Source of the DNA: Plasmodiophora brassicae
Lineage: Eukaryota; Endomyxa: Phytomyxea; Phytomyxea; Plasmodiophorida
Reading direction: 5' to 3'
Length of the DNA stretch: 64,000 nt
Assembly: GCA_036867785.1 (NCBI GenBank)
Contig: CP145426.1
Coordinates: 558,001-622,000 of the forward strand
Shown here: one piece after another, positions 32,947 to 42,882 of the stretch
Layout of the letters: the number at the start of each line of letters is the position of its first letter
Position numbering within the stretch: position 1 is the first letter of the stretch
Notes under the pieces: model-generated
Seen by the model: only the letters and a program-made list of their open reading frames with translations
Database searches by the model: none
What the model was told of the DNA's origin: nothing
Program-made: the position numbers and the translations under genes

Positions 32947-35900
32947 CTAGCGATTGGGTCTCCGCCGGTTTCGGGAGCGAGGGCCAGGTTTATCGGGATA
33001 TCGAGCATGAAATTCAGCAATCGCTTGGTCCAGGCCTCCTGTCCCATGGAGATTGCCCGCGGGTTCCCAGGTGCGATCGGACGGGGAGTATCCTTCCCAA
33101 TCTATGAGATATTGCAACCGCCCCGACCGGTATCGGGAATCCAAGATCGACTTAACGATGAACAGGGGCTGGTCGTCATCTTCCAATACAATGGGCGGCG
33201 GCGGTGGCTGTTGGCGATGTGGAAGGACATTAGGCGTATACGGTTCCAGCTGTGACACATGGAAGACGTTATGTAGGCGCGAGGTAGGAGGCAGCTTCAC
33301 TTCGTATGCGACGGGGTTAACTGTGCGAACCACTTGGAAGGGTCCCAGCAGACGGTCATCCAGTTTCCCGCACGGGCGGCCAGTCGATAAGGTTCCACGC
33401 CTGAGCATGACGAGATCGCCCACCTGCAGTGGTGGTGGTTCGCGGCGACGGCGATCCGCAGAGCGCTTCATAGCGTCGACCGCCCGTTGCAGTTGGCCCT
33501 TCAAGTAGCGGCGAACCTTCTCAAGGAATTCGGCACGCTCATCGGCGGCTGGGTTACAGACTTGGCCATTCCTGGGTCGAGGCTCCGTCACCCTTGGATG
33601 AAACCCGTAGTTGGCGAAAAACGGCGACATGCCGGTGGCCGAATGGTCGGCGTTGTTGTACGCGAACTCGGCCATAGGCAGAAGTTGCAGCCAGTCGTCC
33701 TGCATGTAGCTAACATAGCAGCGTAAGTATTGTTCGAGGATCTGGTTCACGCGTTCCGTCTGGCCGTCGGATTCCGGGTGCCGGGATGAAGACAAGTTCC
33801 GTTGGATACCAAGACGGTCCAGTAAGTGCTTCCAGAAGGCCGACACGAACTGGGGCCCCCGGTCGGAGACGATGTCGTCCGGTAGGCCATGCAGGCGGAA
33901 TATCTGCTGCAAAAACAGGTCGGACAGCTCGACCGCTGTGAGGGTCTCCTTGCACGGAATGAAGTGGGCCATTTTCGAAAACCGGTCGACGACGACGAGG
34001 ACCGAATCGTAGCCGTCGGAAACTGGAAGCTTGACAATTAGATCCATTGAGATCGATGACCACAGAGAACTCGGCAAGGGAAGAGGCAGCAGGAGCCCGG
34101 ACGGTTTGTGGCGCGGAGACTTGCTTCTCTGACAAATGTCGCAGGATGAGACGTACAGTTTGACGAAGGCCCTCATGCCAGGCCACCAAAATTCACGCTG
34201 GACAAGCCCAAGCGTTTTGCGGATACCAAAGTGACCAGAGGCCCTATTATCGTGGAGTTGCCGGAGGATCTCGATCTTGCATTCGTCTCCGGAGACGACC
34301 AAGGAGCGTCCTTTGTACAGGAGGCCGTCTCTCAGGCAATACTTCCTACCTTGAGGTCGGTCGAGCAGACCGGCAATCTTGGCGACGAACGGATCACTCG
34401 CTTGGTGTCGTCGGATACGGTCTAGGAGAGGCTCGGACGGAGCCGCCTCCGCGTGGACGGTGAACGCGTCCACCACGGGGGACGGAACTAGGCGATGAAG
34501 CGGGAGCAGTTGGAGAGATTGTTGCAGGATGCCTTCTTCAGACGCCGTCGGGACGTACTCCGGGCGGCGCGTCAAGGCGTCAGGTTTACCGTGCAAGCGG
34601 CCCGGTCGGTGCTGAATCATGAAGTCGAAGCCGCTAAGCAGTTGGGACCATCGGATTTGGCGCGGATTAAGCTTGTGGGTCGTCATGAAGTACTTGAGGT
34701 TGCGGTGGTCGCTGTGCACAAGTGTCTGATGTTCATCCGAATCCAGGAACTGGCGCCATTTCTCGAAGGACGCAACAACGGCCAGGAGCTCTTTGTCGTA
34801 GACCGCATATCGGATCTCAGCGGGGTCCAGTTTCCTCGAAAAGAACGCCAGAGGGTGTAAGTCCCCGTCACGGCCCCGTTGTGAGAGGACCATGGCAATG
34901 GCGAAGTCGGAGGCATCCGTTTCAATCTCGCACGGCACGCTAGGATCGAAGTGGGCGAGGACCGGAGCGCGTGTGAACGCGCTCTTCAGAGTTGCGAAGG
35001 CGGTCGAAGCAGTCTCGTTCCAGATAAATTCGGTTTCCCCGCGAGTAAGGTTCGTCAAGGGAAGTGCGATCTCCGCGAAATGCGGGATGAACTTTCGGTA
35101 GAAGTTGGCGAACCCAAGGAAGACTTGCAGCCCGTGGAGGTCACGCGGCGGGGCCCACGCGAGTATTGTGTCTACTCGGCTGGGATCCAACCGGAGGCCG
35201 TCCTTGGACACTAAGTAGCCGAGGAATTCGACCTCCGGTGCGTCGAACAAGCACTTAGACAGTTTGGCCGTCAGGCGCGCGGAGCGTAGACGTTCGAGCA
35301 CCAAACGCACGTGCTGTTCATGTTCCTCAGCATTCTTGGAGAAAATCAAGATGTCGTCAAGGTAAACAACAACGAAACGGTCAATGAAGTCGCTGAATGT
35401 CTCGTTCATGAAGGCTTGAAAGGATGCCGGGGCGTTGGCAAGCCCGAAGGGCATAACCAGGTACTCGAACAATCCGTACGGTGTCCGGAATGCTGTCTTC
35501 CATTCGTCACCTTCGCGAATGCGGATCTGGTTGTACGCACTTCGAAGGTCGATCTTGGAGAAGACCGTTGCTTGACCGAGTGTCGAAAGCAGCTGGTCGA
35601 TGAGCGGAAGTGGGTAACGGTTCTTCACGGTGACCGAGTTCAGGCCTCGGTAATCAACGCAAAGCCGTAACGAACCATCCTTCTTCTTCGCGAAAAGGAT
35701 CGGCGCGCCGGCAGATGAACGCGACGGCCGTATGAAGTTCGACTGGAGGTTATCTTCCAAATACTTCTTGAGGGCTACCTGTTCGCGGGGAGACAAGCCG
35801 TAGAGGCGACAGAATGGAGGCTCCGTCCCCGGTTTCAGGTCGATCGAGCAGTCAGAGGCGCGGTGCGGCGGTAAGGATGTGGCGGTGGCCTCGTCGAACA

Positions 35901-37308
35901 CGTCGGCAAAATCCTGGTATTTTTCAGGTATCTTCGTCTGCTCTGACTCGGTGTCCTCGGTCCACGTATAATGGATGAGGTAGCACTGAGCGTCGTCCAT
36001 GAGTGCGTCCAGGAACGGTTCGGCGTCGACTAGATGGATGGGAACGTTGGCCGCCAGAGGTTCTTCAGTGCTTGGTGCCGGCAAGGGAACGTGGTCGATC
36101 CGCGTCCCGTCGCCTTGATTAGAATCCGTGGGCCGTACGTCGCACGACGACTGTGGAGCATCTCCGGCTAGAACGTCAGGGCCGGCGTTCGGCGGGGCGA
36201 TCGGACAGGCGTCGTCAGATGACGTGTTTAGATAAGCACGAAGGTCGACGCGTGCGGGTTCGCGGCACATAGTGACGAAGGCAAGCGCCCAAGCGGCCGC
36301 CACGATGGATGAGCACATGAACAGGCTGACCACCTGGCGTGCCCTGGAACCGTCGTCCAAACGACAATCTGGTAGACGTCGACCGGCTCCCCGCCTGTGT
36401 CGCTGCTCCCGCGCCGGCGACGTTAGCCAGCCTGTCTGGTCGGGGAACGATTCGAGCTCGAGGCAGTTCGCAGGGGTGTTACCGGTGTCAGCCGTTTCCA
36501 GGTCGCCAGCGGCTTTGTCCTGAGTCTCAATTGCGGCTGTCGCCAAGGACTCTGCCACCCGGCGTTCATCGTTGGCCGCAGGCGGCAATGGTGTCACGAT
36601 CAGGTCTTGTGCGGAAGTTGGATCTGGATGTTGTTTTGTGTTAACAGGCGCCTGGGCGATGAGCGGAGCTGCACTAGAGGCGTCCAGGGCCGGATAACGG
36701 CAGTCGTCGTGTGGCGCAGCCACGCTTGCCTCGGTTGTCTCAGCTTCTGCATGGCCAGGATCCGCCACAGTTGTCGGCGTTGACGTTGACGGCGAGGGGG
36801 GGCACTGGCGCGGCGAGACGAGCCGCCGGCGCCAATCCACATCTGGATTAGTCTGGGCTAGCCAGGGCAGACCCAGGATGACGGGATAGGTCGGCGAATT
36901 GATCAGATTCAGGACGATCTCACACGAGAACTGGGCGTCCACCGTCGTTCTCAACGGCTGAGTCTCCTGTGATATAGGTGCGAGCTGGCGGCCGTCGACA
37001 ACGCGGACAGGTATCGGACGATGCGTCGGGCGGGTAGGCAGAACGTGGAGCCGCGCGAAGGACCAGTCGATAAAGTTGCTAGTCGCGCCACAGTCGATCA
37101 AGGCCGTTGTCGAGATACTTTCGGACCCGGTGTATATGGTCATCGGAAGTACGAGATGCGGGACAGAGCGGGCGTGGAGAAACATGAGATCGCTTATTTG
37201 AACAGGGTCGGGTTCGGATGACAATGCAGAGTTTACTGGGTGGCCGGCGAACCCGTTGGCGGTCACCCTTGGACATTTCCCGGTGCAACCGGCGGCCGTT
37301 TCGGGCAA
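32947..37308 (-). CDS. pol: Gypsy pol polyprotein (protease, RT, RNase H, integrase, chromodomain)
   Basis: An open frame of 1,453 codons. In order there are aspartic protease ([11 protein letters not shown], about residue 70), an acidic/Pro-rich spacer, and reverse transcriptase with [11 protein letters not shown] (about 660). RNase H follows ([15 protein letters not shown] and [14 protein letters not shown]), then integrase with a zinc-binding HHCC region and a core containing DRGPQFVS and the [10 protein letters not shown] segment. A C-terminal chromodomain reads [19 protein letters not shown]. The frame begins upstream of any ATG and is presumably entered from gag. Chromodomains of this clade steer integration to marked chromatin. 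Confidence 0.92.
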   Translation of the reverse strand: MPETAAGCTGKCPRVTANGFAGHPVNSALSSEPDPVQISDLMFLHARSVPHLVLPMTIYTGSESISTTALIDCGATSNFIDWSFARLHVLPTRPTHRPIPVRVVDGRQLAPISQETQPLRTTVDAQFSCEIVLNLINSPTYPVILGLPWLAQTNPDVDWRRRLVSPRQCPPSPSTSTPTTVADPGHAEAETTEASVAAPHDDCRYPALDASSAAPLIAQAPVNTKQHPDPTSAQDLIVTPLPPAANDERRVAESLATAAIETQDKAAGDLETADTGNTPANCLELESFPDQTGWLTSPAREQRHRRGAGRRLPDCRLDDGSRARQVVSLFMCSSIVAAAWALAFVTMCREPARVDLRAYLNTSSDDACPIAPPNAGPDVLAGDAPQSSCDVRPTDSNQGDGTRIDHVPLPAPSTEEPLAANVPIHLVDAEPFLDALMDDAQCYLIHYTWTEDTESEQTKIPEKYQDFADVFDEATATSLPPHRASDCSIDLKPGTEPPFCRLYGLSPREQVALKKYLEDNLQSNFIRPSRSSAGAPILFAKKKDGSLRLCVDYRGLNSVTVKNRYPLPLIDQLLSTLGQATVFSKIDLRSAYNQIRIREGDEWKTAFRTPYGLFEYLVMPFGLANAPASFQAFMNETFSDFIDRFVVVYLDDILIFSKNAEEHEQHVRLVLERLRSARLTAKLSKCLFDAPEVEFLGYLVSKDGLRLDPSRVDTILAWAPPRDLHGLQVFLGFANFYRKFIPHFAEIALPLTNLTRGETEFIWNETASTAFATLKSAFTRAPVLAHFDPSVPCEIETDASDFAIAMVLSQRGRDGDLHPLAFFSRKLDPAEIRYAVYDKELLAVVASFEKWRQFLDSDEHQTLVHSDHRNLKYFMTTHKLNPRQIRWSQLLSGFDFMIQHRPGRLHGKPDALTRRPEYVPTASEEGILQQSLQLLPLHRLVPSPVVDAFTVHAEAAPSEPLLDRIRRHQASDPFVAKIAGLLDRPQGRKYCLRDGLLYKGRSLVVSGDECKIEILRQLHDNRASGHFGIRKTLGLVQREFWWPGMRAFVKLYVSSCDICQRSKSPRHKPSGLLLPLPLPSSLWSSISMDLIVKLPVSDGYDSVLVVVDRFSKMAHFIPCKETLTAVELSDLFLQQIFRLHGLPDDIVSDRGPQFVSAFWKHLLDRLGIQRNLSSSRHPESDGQTERVNQILEQYLRCYVSYMQDDWLQLLPMAEFAYNNADHSATGMSPFFANYGFHPRVTEPRPRNGQVCNPAADERAEFLEKVRRYLKGQLQRAVDAMKRSADRRRREPPPLQVGDLVMLRRGTLSTGRPCGKLDDRLLGPFQVVRTVNPVAYEVKLPPTSRLHNVFHVSQLEPYTPNVLPHRQQPPPPPIVLEDDDQPLFIVKSILDSRYRSGRLQYLIDWEGYSPSDRTWEPAGNLHGTGGLDQAIAEFHARYPDKPGPRSRNRRRPNR

Positions 37309-38111
37309 TCCGCGATCCGGTGGCCATCTTCTTTGCAGTAGAAGCAGAGGCCGTCCTTGCGGGCACGCTCACGGGCATCGGCGGCGACAACCTTCGGAAC
37401 GGGGTAGCGCGGGCAGAGGTGTTTCGCCTTTTTGACCATCTCGTCGAAGTCGGTGATCATGTCCTCGAACAGTTTTTCCGACAAGGCAGTATGCAGCGAC
37501 TTCCGGAACTTCGACGCGCGCCGGGCCGAACTCATCTTGAAGGTTGCATCCGCGCGCTGAAGCGCTTGATACAAATTGTTGAACATCAACACATGCTCTT
37601 CGACAGGTTCGGTCTGGGTGAGGTTGTCGAAGCACTCCTCCAGCTGTTCGAACGTCGGCACCGGAAACCATTTTGACATCGCGTAGGACAGGTCGGCCAT
37701 CGTGGCGTCGTCCGGCAGCCCGAAATAGACTTCCAACGCCGGGCCTTCCAGCGATCTAAGAAGGGCGCTGTGCGCCGCCGGCGGAAGGCGGGTCGTCGAT
37801 GACGGGAGCTGCAGCGTCCTTGACAGACACTTCAGAAAGTCGCGGGAGTTCGTGGAACTGTCGCGAATACGCCCGGTAAAGCGGGGCAGGTGGATCTGGT
37901 GGTCGACGATGTGTCGGGATGTCGGCGACGGCTCGCTCGGCGGCATCTTGTCGGGCAGCGAGCGATTTATCGCTGTCCCAACGGCATCTTCGACCCGGTC
38001 GGCCACTACGGACTGCATAGCTTTCAGCTGGTGCAGCATGTCGCTGACAGTGAGCGTGAGGTCCCGCACTTGATCTGCCAGTGCGGCGATCTGGTCCTCG
38101 CTCGTTGTCAT
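37263..38111 (-). CDS. gag: Gypsy gag
   Basis: ATG at 38111, about 282 codons. The N-terminal half is helical with a coiled-coil-like start ([14 protein letters not shown]). A capsid-type region follows, with [24 protein letters not shown], and then a single zinc knuckle [14 protein letters not shown] near the C-terminus. It forms the particle shell and binds the element RNA. Its 3' end overlaps the pol frame by some tens of bases in a different frame, the arrangement typical of members that make Gag-Pol by programmed frameshifting. Confidence 0.88.
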   Translation of the reverse strand: MTTSEDQIAALADQVRDLTLTVSDMLHQLKAMQSVVADRVEDAVGTAINRSLPDKMPPSEPSPTSRHIVDHQIHLPRFTGRIRDSSTNSRDFLKCLSRTLQLPSSTTRLPPAAHSALLRSLEGPALEVYFGLPDDATMADLSYAMSKWFPVPTFEQLEECFDNLTQTEPVEEHVLMFNNLYQALQRADATFKMSSARRASKFRKSLHTALSEKLFEDMITDFDEMVKKAKHLCPRYPVPKVVAADARERARKDGLCFYCKEDGHRIADCPKRPPVAPGNVQG

Positions 38112-38154
38112 CGCGAACACACCGGTAGACGGACAGGAAACGGGACGGCAGGAA

Positions 38155-38262
38155 CGGAGCGGGCGGAACGGAGCGGGCGGAACGGAGCGGGCGGAACGGA
38201 GCGGGCGGAACGGAGCGGGCGGAACGGAGCGGGCGGAACGGAGCGGGCGGAACGGGGCGGGC
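38155..38262. repeat. 14-bp tandem repeats in the gypsy leader
   Basis: Seven to eight units of GGAACGGAGCGGGC lie between the primer-binding site and gag of the 32847-38383 element. Like the leader repeats at 16106, this places a G/C-rich repeat array in the 5' untranslated leader. Confidence 0.95.
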
Positions 38263-38719
38263 GGGACGGCGGTGACCGTTGGTTAGTCCGTCAAAATGTC
38301 ACGATCAGGCAAGCTGATGCAACGAACGCTTTGACGGACTGGCGAAGTCCGTCGCGGGGTTCGGGATTTATTCAGTTATCACACCTTTGAGTAATCCGCG
38401 AGGCGCTGCTTGAAAACGGCCGACACGAAGTAGTCTTCCATCAACAACTCGAAGCGTGGCGGATCGCTCGAGATATTCCACCCATTGGTCCCGTTGAACC
38501 GCTTCGTAACTGCTGCTTGAACTGACCTACGAGCGCTCGCACTGCTCGACGCCGGCGCCATGGCAACAGCTCTTGTGAGGACTGTCCGGAATAAACCGAG
38601 AACCCCGCGACGGACTTCGCCAGTCCGTCAAAGCGTTCGTTGCATCAGCTTGCCTGATCGTGACATTTTGACGGACTACCTATCCCACCACCCTCCTGTC
38701 GATCCCGCCTCGGCATCTC

Positions 38720-39900
38720 CTGCAGAACGTCAAGGCCTCGGTGGTACCTGGTCGAAGTCCCAGAGTACGTGTCCCGCCGTGCTGTATGCCTCTCAGGCCA
38801 CCGGTGTTCCCCTGACCGCTTGCTGTCTCTTCCCGTCCGTCCGTGCCGATCTCGCCTCGGCATCTCCCGCAGATGTGAGGACTGTCCGGAATAAACCGAG
38901 AACCCCGCGACGGACTTCGCCAGTCCGTCAAAGCGTTCGTTGCATCAGCTTGCCTGATCGTGACATTTTGACGGACTACCTATCCCACCACCCTCCTGTC
39001 GATCCCGCCTCGGCATCTCCTGCAGAACGTCAAGGCCTCGGTGGTACCTGGTCGAAGTCCCAGAGTACGTGTCCCGCCGTGCTGTATGCCTCTCAGGCCA
39101 CCGGTGTTCCCCTGACCGCTTGCTGTCTCTTCCCGTCCGTCCGTGCCGATCTCGCCTCGGCATCCCCCGCAGAACGTCAAGGCCTCGGTCGTACCTGGTC
39201 CAAGTCCCAGAGTGCGTGTCCCGCCGTGCTGTATGCCTCTCAGGCCACCGGTGTTCCCCTGACCGCTTGCTGTCTCTTCCCGTCCGTCCGTGCCGATCTC
39301 GCCTCGGCATCCCCCGCAGAACGTCAAGGCCTCGGTCGTACCTGGTCCAAGTCCCAGAGTGCGTGTCCCGCCGTGCTGTATGCCTCTCAGGCCACCGGTG
39401 TTCCCCTGACCGCTTGCTGTCTCTTCCCGTCCGTCCGTGCCGATCTCGCCTCGGCATCCCCCGCAGAACGTCAAGGCCTCGGTCGTACCTGGTCCAAGTC
39501 CCAGAGTGCGTGTCCCGCCGTGCTGTATGCCTCTCAGGCCACCGGTGTTCCCCTGACCGCTTGCTGTCTCTTCCCGTCCGTCCGTGCCGATCTCGCCTCG
39601 GCATCCCCCGCAGAACGTCAAGGCCTCGGTCGTACCTGGTCCAAGTCCCAGAGTGCGTGTCCCGCCGTGCTGTATGCCTCTCAGGCCACCGGTGTTCCCC
39701 TGACCGCTTGCTGTCTCTTCCCGTCCGTCCGTGCCGATCTCGCCTCGGCATCCCCCGCAGAACGTCAAGGCCTCGGTCGTACCTGGTCCAAGTCCCAGAG
39801 TGCGTGTCCCGCCGTGCTGTATGCCTCTCAGGCCACCGGTGTTCCCCTGACCGCTTGCTGTCTCTACCCGTCCGTCCGTCCGCCAGTGTCGATCCCGCCT
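38720..39900. repeat. 147-bp tandem repeat array 1 (about seven units)
   Basis: The unit starts GCAGAACGTCAAGGCCTCGG and ends CCTCGGCATCCCCC. The copies differ at only a few sites. The first two units are separated by an LTR copy, so 300 bp including LTR 2 are duplicated (38574-38873 and 38874-39173). The period is a multiple of three and free of stops in several frames on both strands, which creates long but spurious frames. Confidence 0.96.
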
Positions 39901-39954
39901 CGGCATCTCCTGCACAACGTCAAGGCCTCGGTTGCGACGTGCTGTCACTAACCA

Positions 39955-40165
39955 AACCTGTTCGTCCGTCTGCCCGCCCGCCCGTCTCTCCGTCCGTCTG
40001 CTAATCCGTCCGTCTGCCCGTTCGTCCGTCTGTCCGTCCGTCTGCCCGTTCGTCCGTCTGTCCGTCCGTCTGCCCGCCCGTCTGCCTGCTCATCCGCCTG
40101 TCCGTTCGTCTGTCCGTCCGTCTGCCCGCCCGTCTGCCTGCTCATCCGCCTGTCCGTTCGTCTGC
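39955..40165. repeat. CCGT/CTGC low-complexity tract 1
   Basis: An interrupted pyrimidine-rich repeat of CCGTCCGTCTG-type words between array 1 and the purine tract before LTR 3. Confidence 0.93.
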
Positions 40166-40331
40166 GACCCATCAGAGGCCATCCGTCTGCCCTTCTATCC
40201 CGGACCCGTCAGAGGCCCATCGCTAGAAGGGGACTATTATGTGAGGACTGTCCGGAATAAACCGAGAACCCCGCGACGGACTTCGCCAGTCCGTCAAAGC
40301 GTTCGTTGCATCAGCTTGCCTGATCGTGACA

Positions 40332-41530
40332 GCAGAACGTCAAGGCCTCGGTGGTACCTGGTCCAAGTCCCAGAGTGCGTGTCCCGCCGTGCTGTATGCC
40401 TCTCAGGCCACCGGTGTTCCCCTGACCGCTTGCTGTCTCTTCCCGTCCGTCCGTGCCGATCTCGCCTCGGCATCCCCCGCAGAACGTCAAGGCCTCGGTC
40501 GTACCTGGTCCAAGTCCCAGAGTGCGTGTCCCGCCGTGCTGTATGCCTCTCAGGCCACCGGTGTTCCCCTGACCGCTTGCTGTCTCTTCCCGTCCGTCCG
40601 TGCCGATCTCGCCTCGGCATCCCCCGCAGAACGTCAAGGCCTCGGTCGTACCTGGTCCAAGTCCCAGAGTGCGTGTCCCGCCGTGCTGTATGCCTCTCAG
40701 GCCACCGGTGTTCCCCTGACCGCTTGCTGTCTCTTCCCGTCCGTCCGTGCCGATCTCGCCTCGGCATCCCCCGCAGAACGTCAAGGCCTCGGTGGTACCT
40801 GGTCCAAGTCCCAGAGTGCGTGTCCCGCCGTGCTGTATGCCTCTCAGGCCACCGGTGTTCCCCTGACCGCTTGCTGTCTCTTCCCGTCCGTCCGTGCCGA
40901 TCTCGCCTCGGCATCCCCCGCAGAACGTCAAGGCCTCGGTCGTACCTGGTCCAAGTCCCAGAGTGCGTGTCCCGCCGTGCTGTATGCCTCTCAGGCCACA
41001 GGTGTTCCCCTGACCGCTTGCTGTCTCTTCCCGCCCGTCCGTCCGTCCGTGCCGATCTCGCCTCGGCATCCCCCGCAGAACGTCAAGGCCTCGGTCGTAC
41101 CTGGTCCAAGTCCCAGAGTGCGTGTCCCGCCGTGCTGTATGCCTCTCAGGCCACCGGTGTTCCCCTGACCGCTTGCTGTCTCTTCCCGCCCGTCCGTCCG
41201 TCCGTGCCGATCTCGCCTCGGCATTCCCCGCAGAACGTCAAGGCCTTGGTCGTACCTGGTCCAAGTCCCAGAGTACGTGTCCCGCCGTGCTGTATGCCTC
41301 TCAGGCCACCGGTGTTCCCCTGACCACTTGCTGTCTCTTCCCGTCCGTCCGTGCCGATCCCGCCTCGGCATCTCCTGCACAACGTCAAGGCCTCGGTCGC
41401 AGCTGGTCCAAGTTCCAGAGTGCGCGTGTCCCGCCGTGCTGTTTGCCTCCCAGGCCGCCGGTGTTTCCCTGACCGCTTGCTGTCTCTACCCGTCCGTCCG
41501 TCCGCCAGTGTCGATCCCGCCTCGGCATCT
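40332..41530. repeat. 147-bp tandem repeat array 2 (about eight units)
   Basis: The same unit as array 1, starting directly after LTR 3 with no primer-binding site in between. Three units are lengthened by 8 bp through extra CCGT repeats. This shows the array evolved by unequal exchange or template switching after the element formed. Confidence 0.95.
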
Positions 41531-41574
41531 CCTGCACAACGTCAAGGCCTCGGTTGCGACGTGCTGTCACTAAC

Positions 41575-41862
41575 CAAACCTGTTCGTCCGTCTGCCCGCC
41601 CGCCCGTCTCTCCGTCCGTCTGCTAATCCGTCCGTCTGCCCGTTCGTCCGTCTGTCCGTCCGTCTGCCCGTTCGTCCGTCTGTCCGTCCGTCTGCCCGTT
41701 CGTCCGTCTGTCCGTCCGTCTGCCCGCCCGTCTGCCTGCTCACCGTTCGTCTGTCCGTCCGTCTGCCCGCCCGTCTGCCTGCTCATCCGCCTGTCCGTTC
41801 GTCTGTCCGTCCGTCTGCCCGCCCGTCTGCCTGCTCATCCGCCTGTCCGTTCGTCTGCGACC
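41575..41862. repeat. CCGT/CTGC low-complexity tract 2
   Basis: A longer copy of tract 1 in the same position before LTR 4, with additional internal duplications. Confidence 0.93.
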
Positions 41863-42148
41863 CATCAGAGGCCATCCGTCTGCCCTTCTATCCCGGACCC
41901 GTCAGAGGCCCATCGCTAGAAGGGGACTATTATGTGAGGACTGTCCGGAATAAACCGAGAACCCCGCGACGGACTTCGCCAGTCCGTCAAAGCGTTCGTT
42001 GCATCAGCTTGCCTGATCGTGACAGCTCTGGCTGTGGTGACCCAAAAATTGAAATTGTTGGCCTGGATGTTCGTTCCTATTTTTACAGTTCACCACCATC
42101 AGTTTCGAGCATGACGAGTACCCCAAAGAGACACAGGCAGCACCCCTC

Positions 42149-42172
42149 TAAACCGTAATATATTACGGTTTA
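42149..42172. repeat. Palindrome copy 3 (right)
   Basis: The same palindrome, here 24 bp (TAAACC...GGTTTA). Confidence 0.95.
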
Positions 42173-42211
42173 GCCGATCTACAACCAGGACCTCGCAGAG
42201 CTATTTTCGGC

Positions 42212-42235
42212 TAAACCGTAATATATTACGGTTTA
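42212..42235. repeat. Palindrome copy 4 (right subterminal)
   Basis: 24-bp copy immediately inside the right terminal repeat at 42236-42247. It is a candidate binding site for a dimeric transposase. Confidence 0.95.
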
Positions 42236-42460
42236 CACGGAGTAGGGATATTCCCGCGACGAAGCGTCATTCTGTATTACTGAGCGTTTTGCTAGGAAGT
42301 CCGACGAGCGATGTTTTTTGGAAAATCGGGTCCAGAAATCGGCACCAAAGCGGCACTACCAAGTGCCGATTTGGTGCCGTTAAATAGAGAACTTTCGGAG
42401 CCGCTTTTCCGTTCAGTTTCCCGTTCCGCTGCCCGGCACACGAGCATCGACTCTCGTTGA

Positions 42461-42604
42461 CTTTTCGTCTCCTTTTCGTCTCCTTTGCGCAGCCTTTTAT
42501 GACTGGTTTTCGTCTCCTTTTTGAAAAAGGAGCTCCTCGAGCTCCTTTTTGAAAAAGGAGTTGAGAACAGTGGAACGTCACAGAAGAAGGAGACGAAAAA
42601 GTCG
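42461..42604. repeat. Nested hairpins (fold-back sequence)
   Basis: GACTTTTCGTCTCCTT near 42461 pairs with AAGGAGACGAAAAAGTC near 42588-42604. Inside, two copies of the hairpin CTCCTTTTTGAAAAAGGAG (about 42509-42555) sit around a CTCGAG centre. It resembles a MITE or fold-back element. 42252-42460 and 42605-42882 hold no gene I can support. Confidence 0.85.
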
Positions 42605-42882
42605 ACCCAAAATCACTTCGACCAGGCTCTAATTCGGCACTTCTATTTTTCCAGTGAGATCAGTTCGGTTCGAACTTCTTCAAACCGGTTCCTAACCAAA
42701 CCGAGCAACGCCGACCGATACCCGACATGGGTAACGCGCCACCGTGACACGTAGAGGAGGTATGTCGCGACCATTAAATGACTAACGTACAGTTTACGAT
42801 AAAAAGTACGTAGACGCAAGGCCCATCGGGATATCGCGCGCGCATCCACAGGGCCGCTGATTCCGGGGTGTGCCGTGTGAGC

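Larger units (their letters stand above)
32847..38383 (-). mobile_element. Ty3/gypsy chromovirus, looks whole
   Basis: Two apparently identical 87-bp LTRs (5' 38297-38383, 3' 32847-32933) have the target duplication CCTTT at 32842-32846 and 38384-38388. The primer-binding site TTTTGACGGACTAACC follows the 5' LTR, and a purine-rich tract precedes the 3' LTR. Gag and pol are long and open. It interrupts the piggyBac-like gene. Its LTR shares the inner sequence, primer-binding site and purine tract with the composite element at 38574-42024, for which it is the likely helper. Identical LTRs mean very recent insertion. Confidence 0.95.
31608..38561 (-). pseudogene. PiggyBac-like transposase, split by a gypsy insertion
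   Basis: The N-terminal piece is 38561-38389 (ATG at 38561, NGTNGWNISSDPPRFELL then FKQRLADYSK). The coding sequence resumes at 32846 after the 5.5-kb gypsy element: KRFRTLVNHLRAFETVG, then WLVLDDEIVAS (candidate catalytic Asp pair), then RNSLPFEVKYVIHLLFQACG. Further left are a Cys/His-rich segment near 31900-31990 (RGCVLC, HRACCDFHALRH) and an AT-hook tail KRGRGRPRK ending at 31608. This order matches piggyBac transposases with a C-terminal Cys-rich domain. The frame changes several times, so besides the insertion it is decayed. The assignment is moderate: no single motif is diagnostic. Confidence 0.5.
38574..42024 (+). mobile_element. Coding-free composite LTR element (TRIM/LARD-like) with four LTRs
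   Basis: Four 92-bp LTR copies, apparently identical, lie at 38574-38665, 38874-38965, 40240-40331 and 41933-42024. The outermost pair is flanked by the target duplication GCTCT (38569-38573 and 42025-42029), so the whole 3.45-kb array inserted as one unit. After LTR 1 and LTR 2 comes the primer-binding site TTTTGACGGACTACC. Before LTR 3 and LTR 4 is the purine tract AGAAGGGGACTATTA. Between them are only 147-bp tandem repeats and a CCGT/CTGC-rich tract. There is no gag or pol. It inserted 12 bp upstream of the piggyBac-like ATG. Confidence 0.93.
30754..42247 (-). mobile_element. PiggyBac-like DNA transposon expanded by three insertions
   Basis: The ends are perfect 12-bp inverted repeats, CCCTACTCCGTG at 30754 and its complement at 42236-42247, flanked by ATAT at 30750-30753 and 42248-42251. 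Near each end lie two copies of a long palindrome with core ACCGTAATATATTACGGT. Removing the SINE-like piece, the gypsy element and the composite LTR element, each with its target duplication, leaves about 2.05 kb. That is a normal size for an element with one transposase gene, and piggyBac-like transposase fragments lie inside. PiggyBac elements normally duplicate TTAA, so the ATAT flanks leave the superfamily open. Confidence 0.6.

Noticed and set aside
38560-41573. Several long frames on both strands across the repeat arrays
   Set aside because: The 147-bp unit is a multiple of three and lacks stops in several frames, so frames of 200-460 codons arise automatically. They cross LTRs and have no domain.
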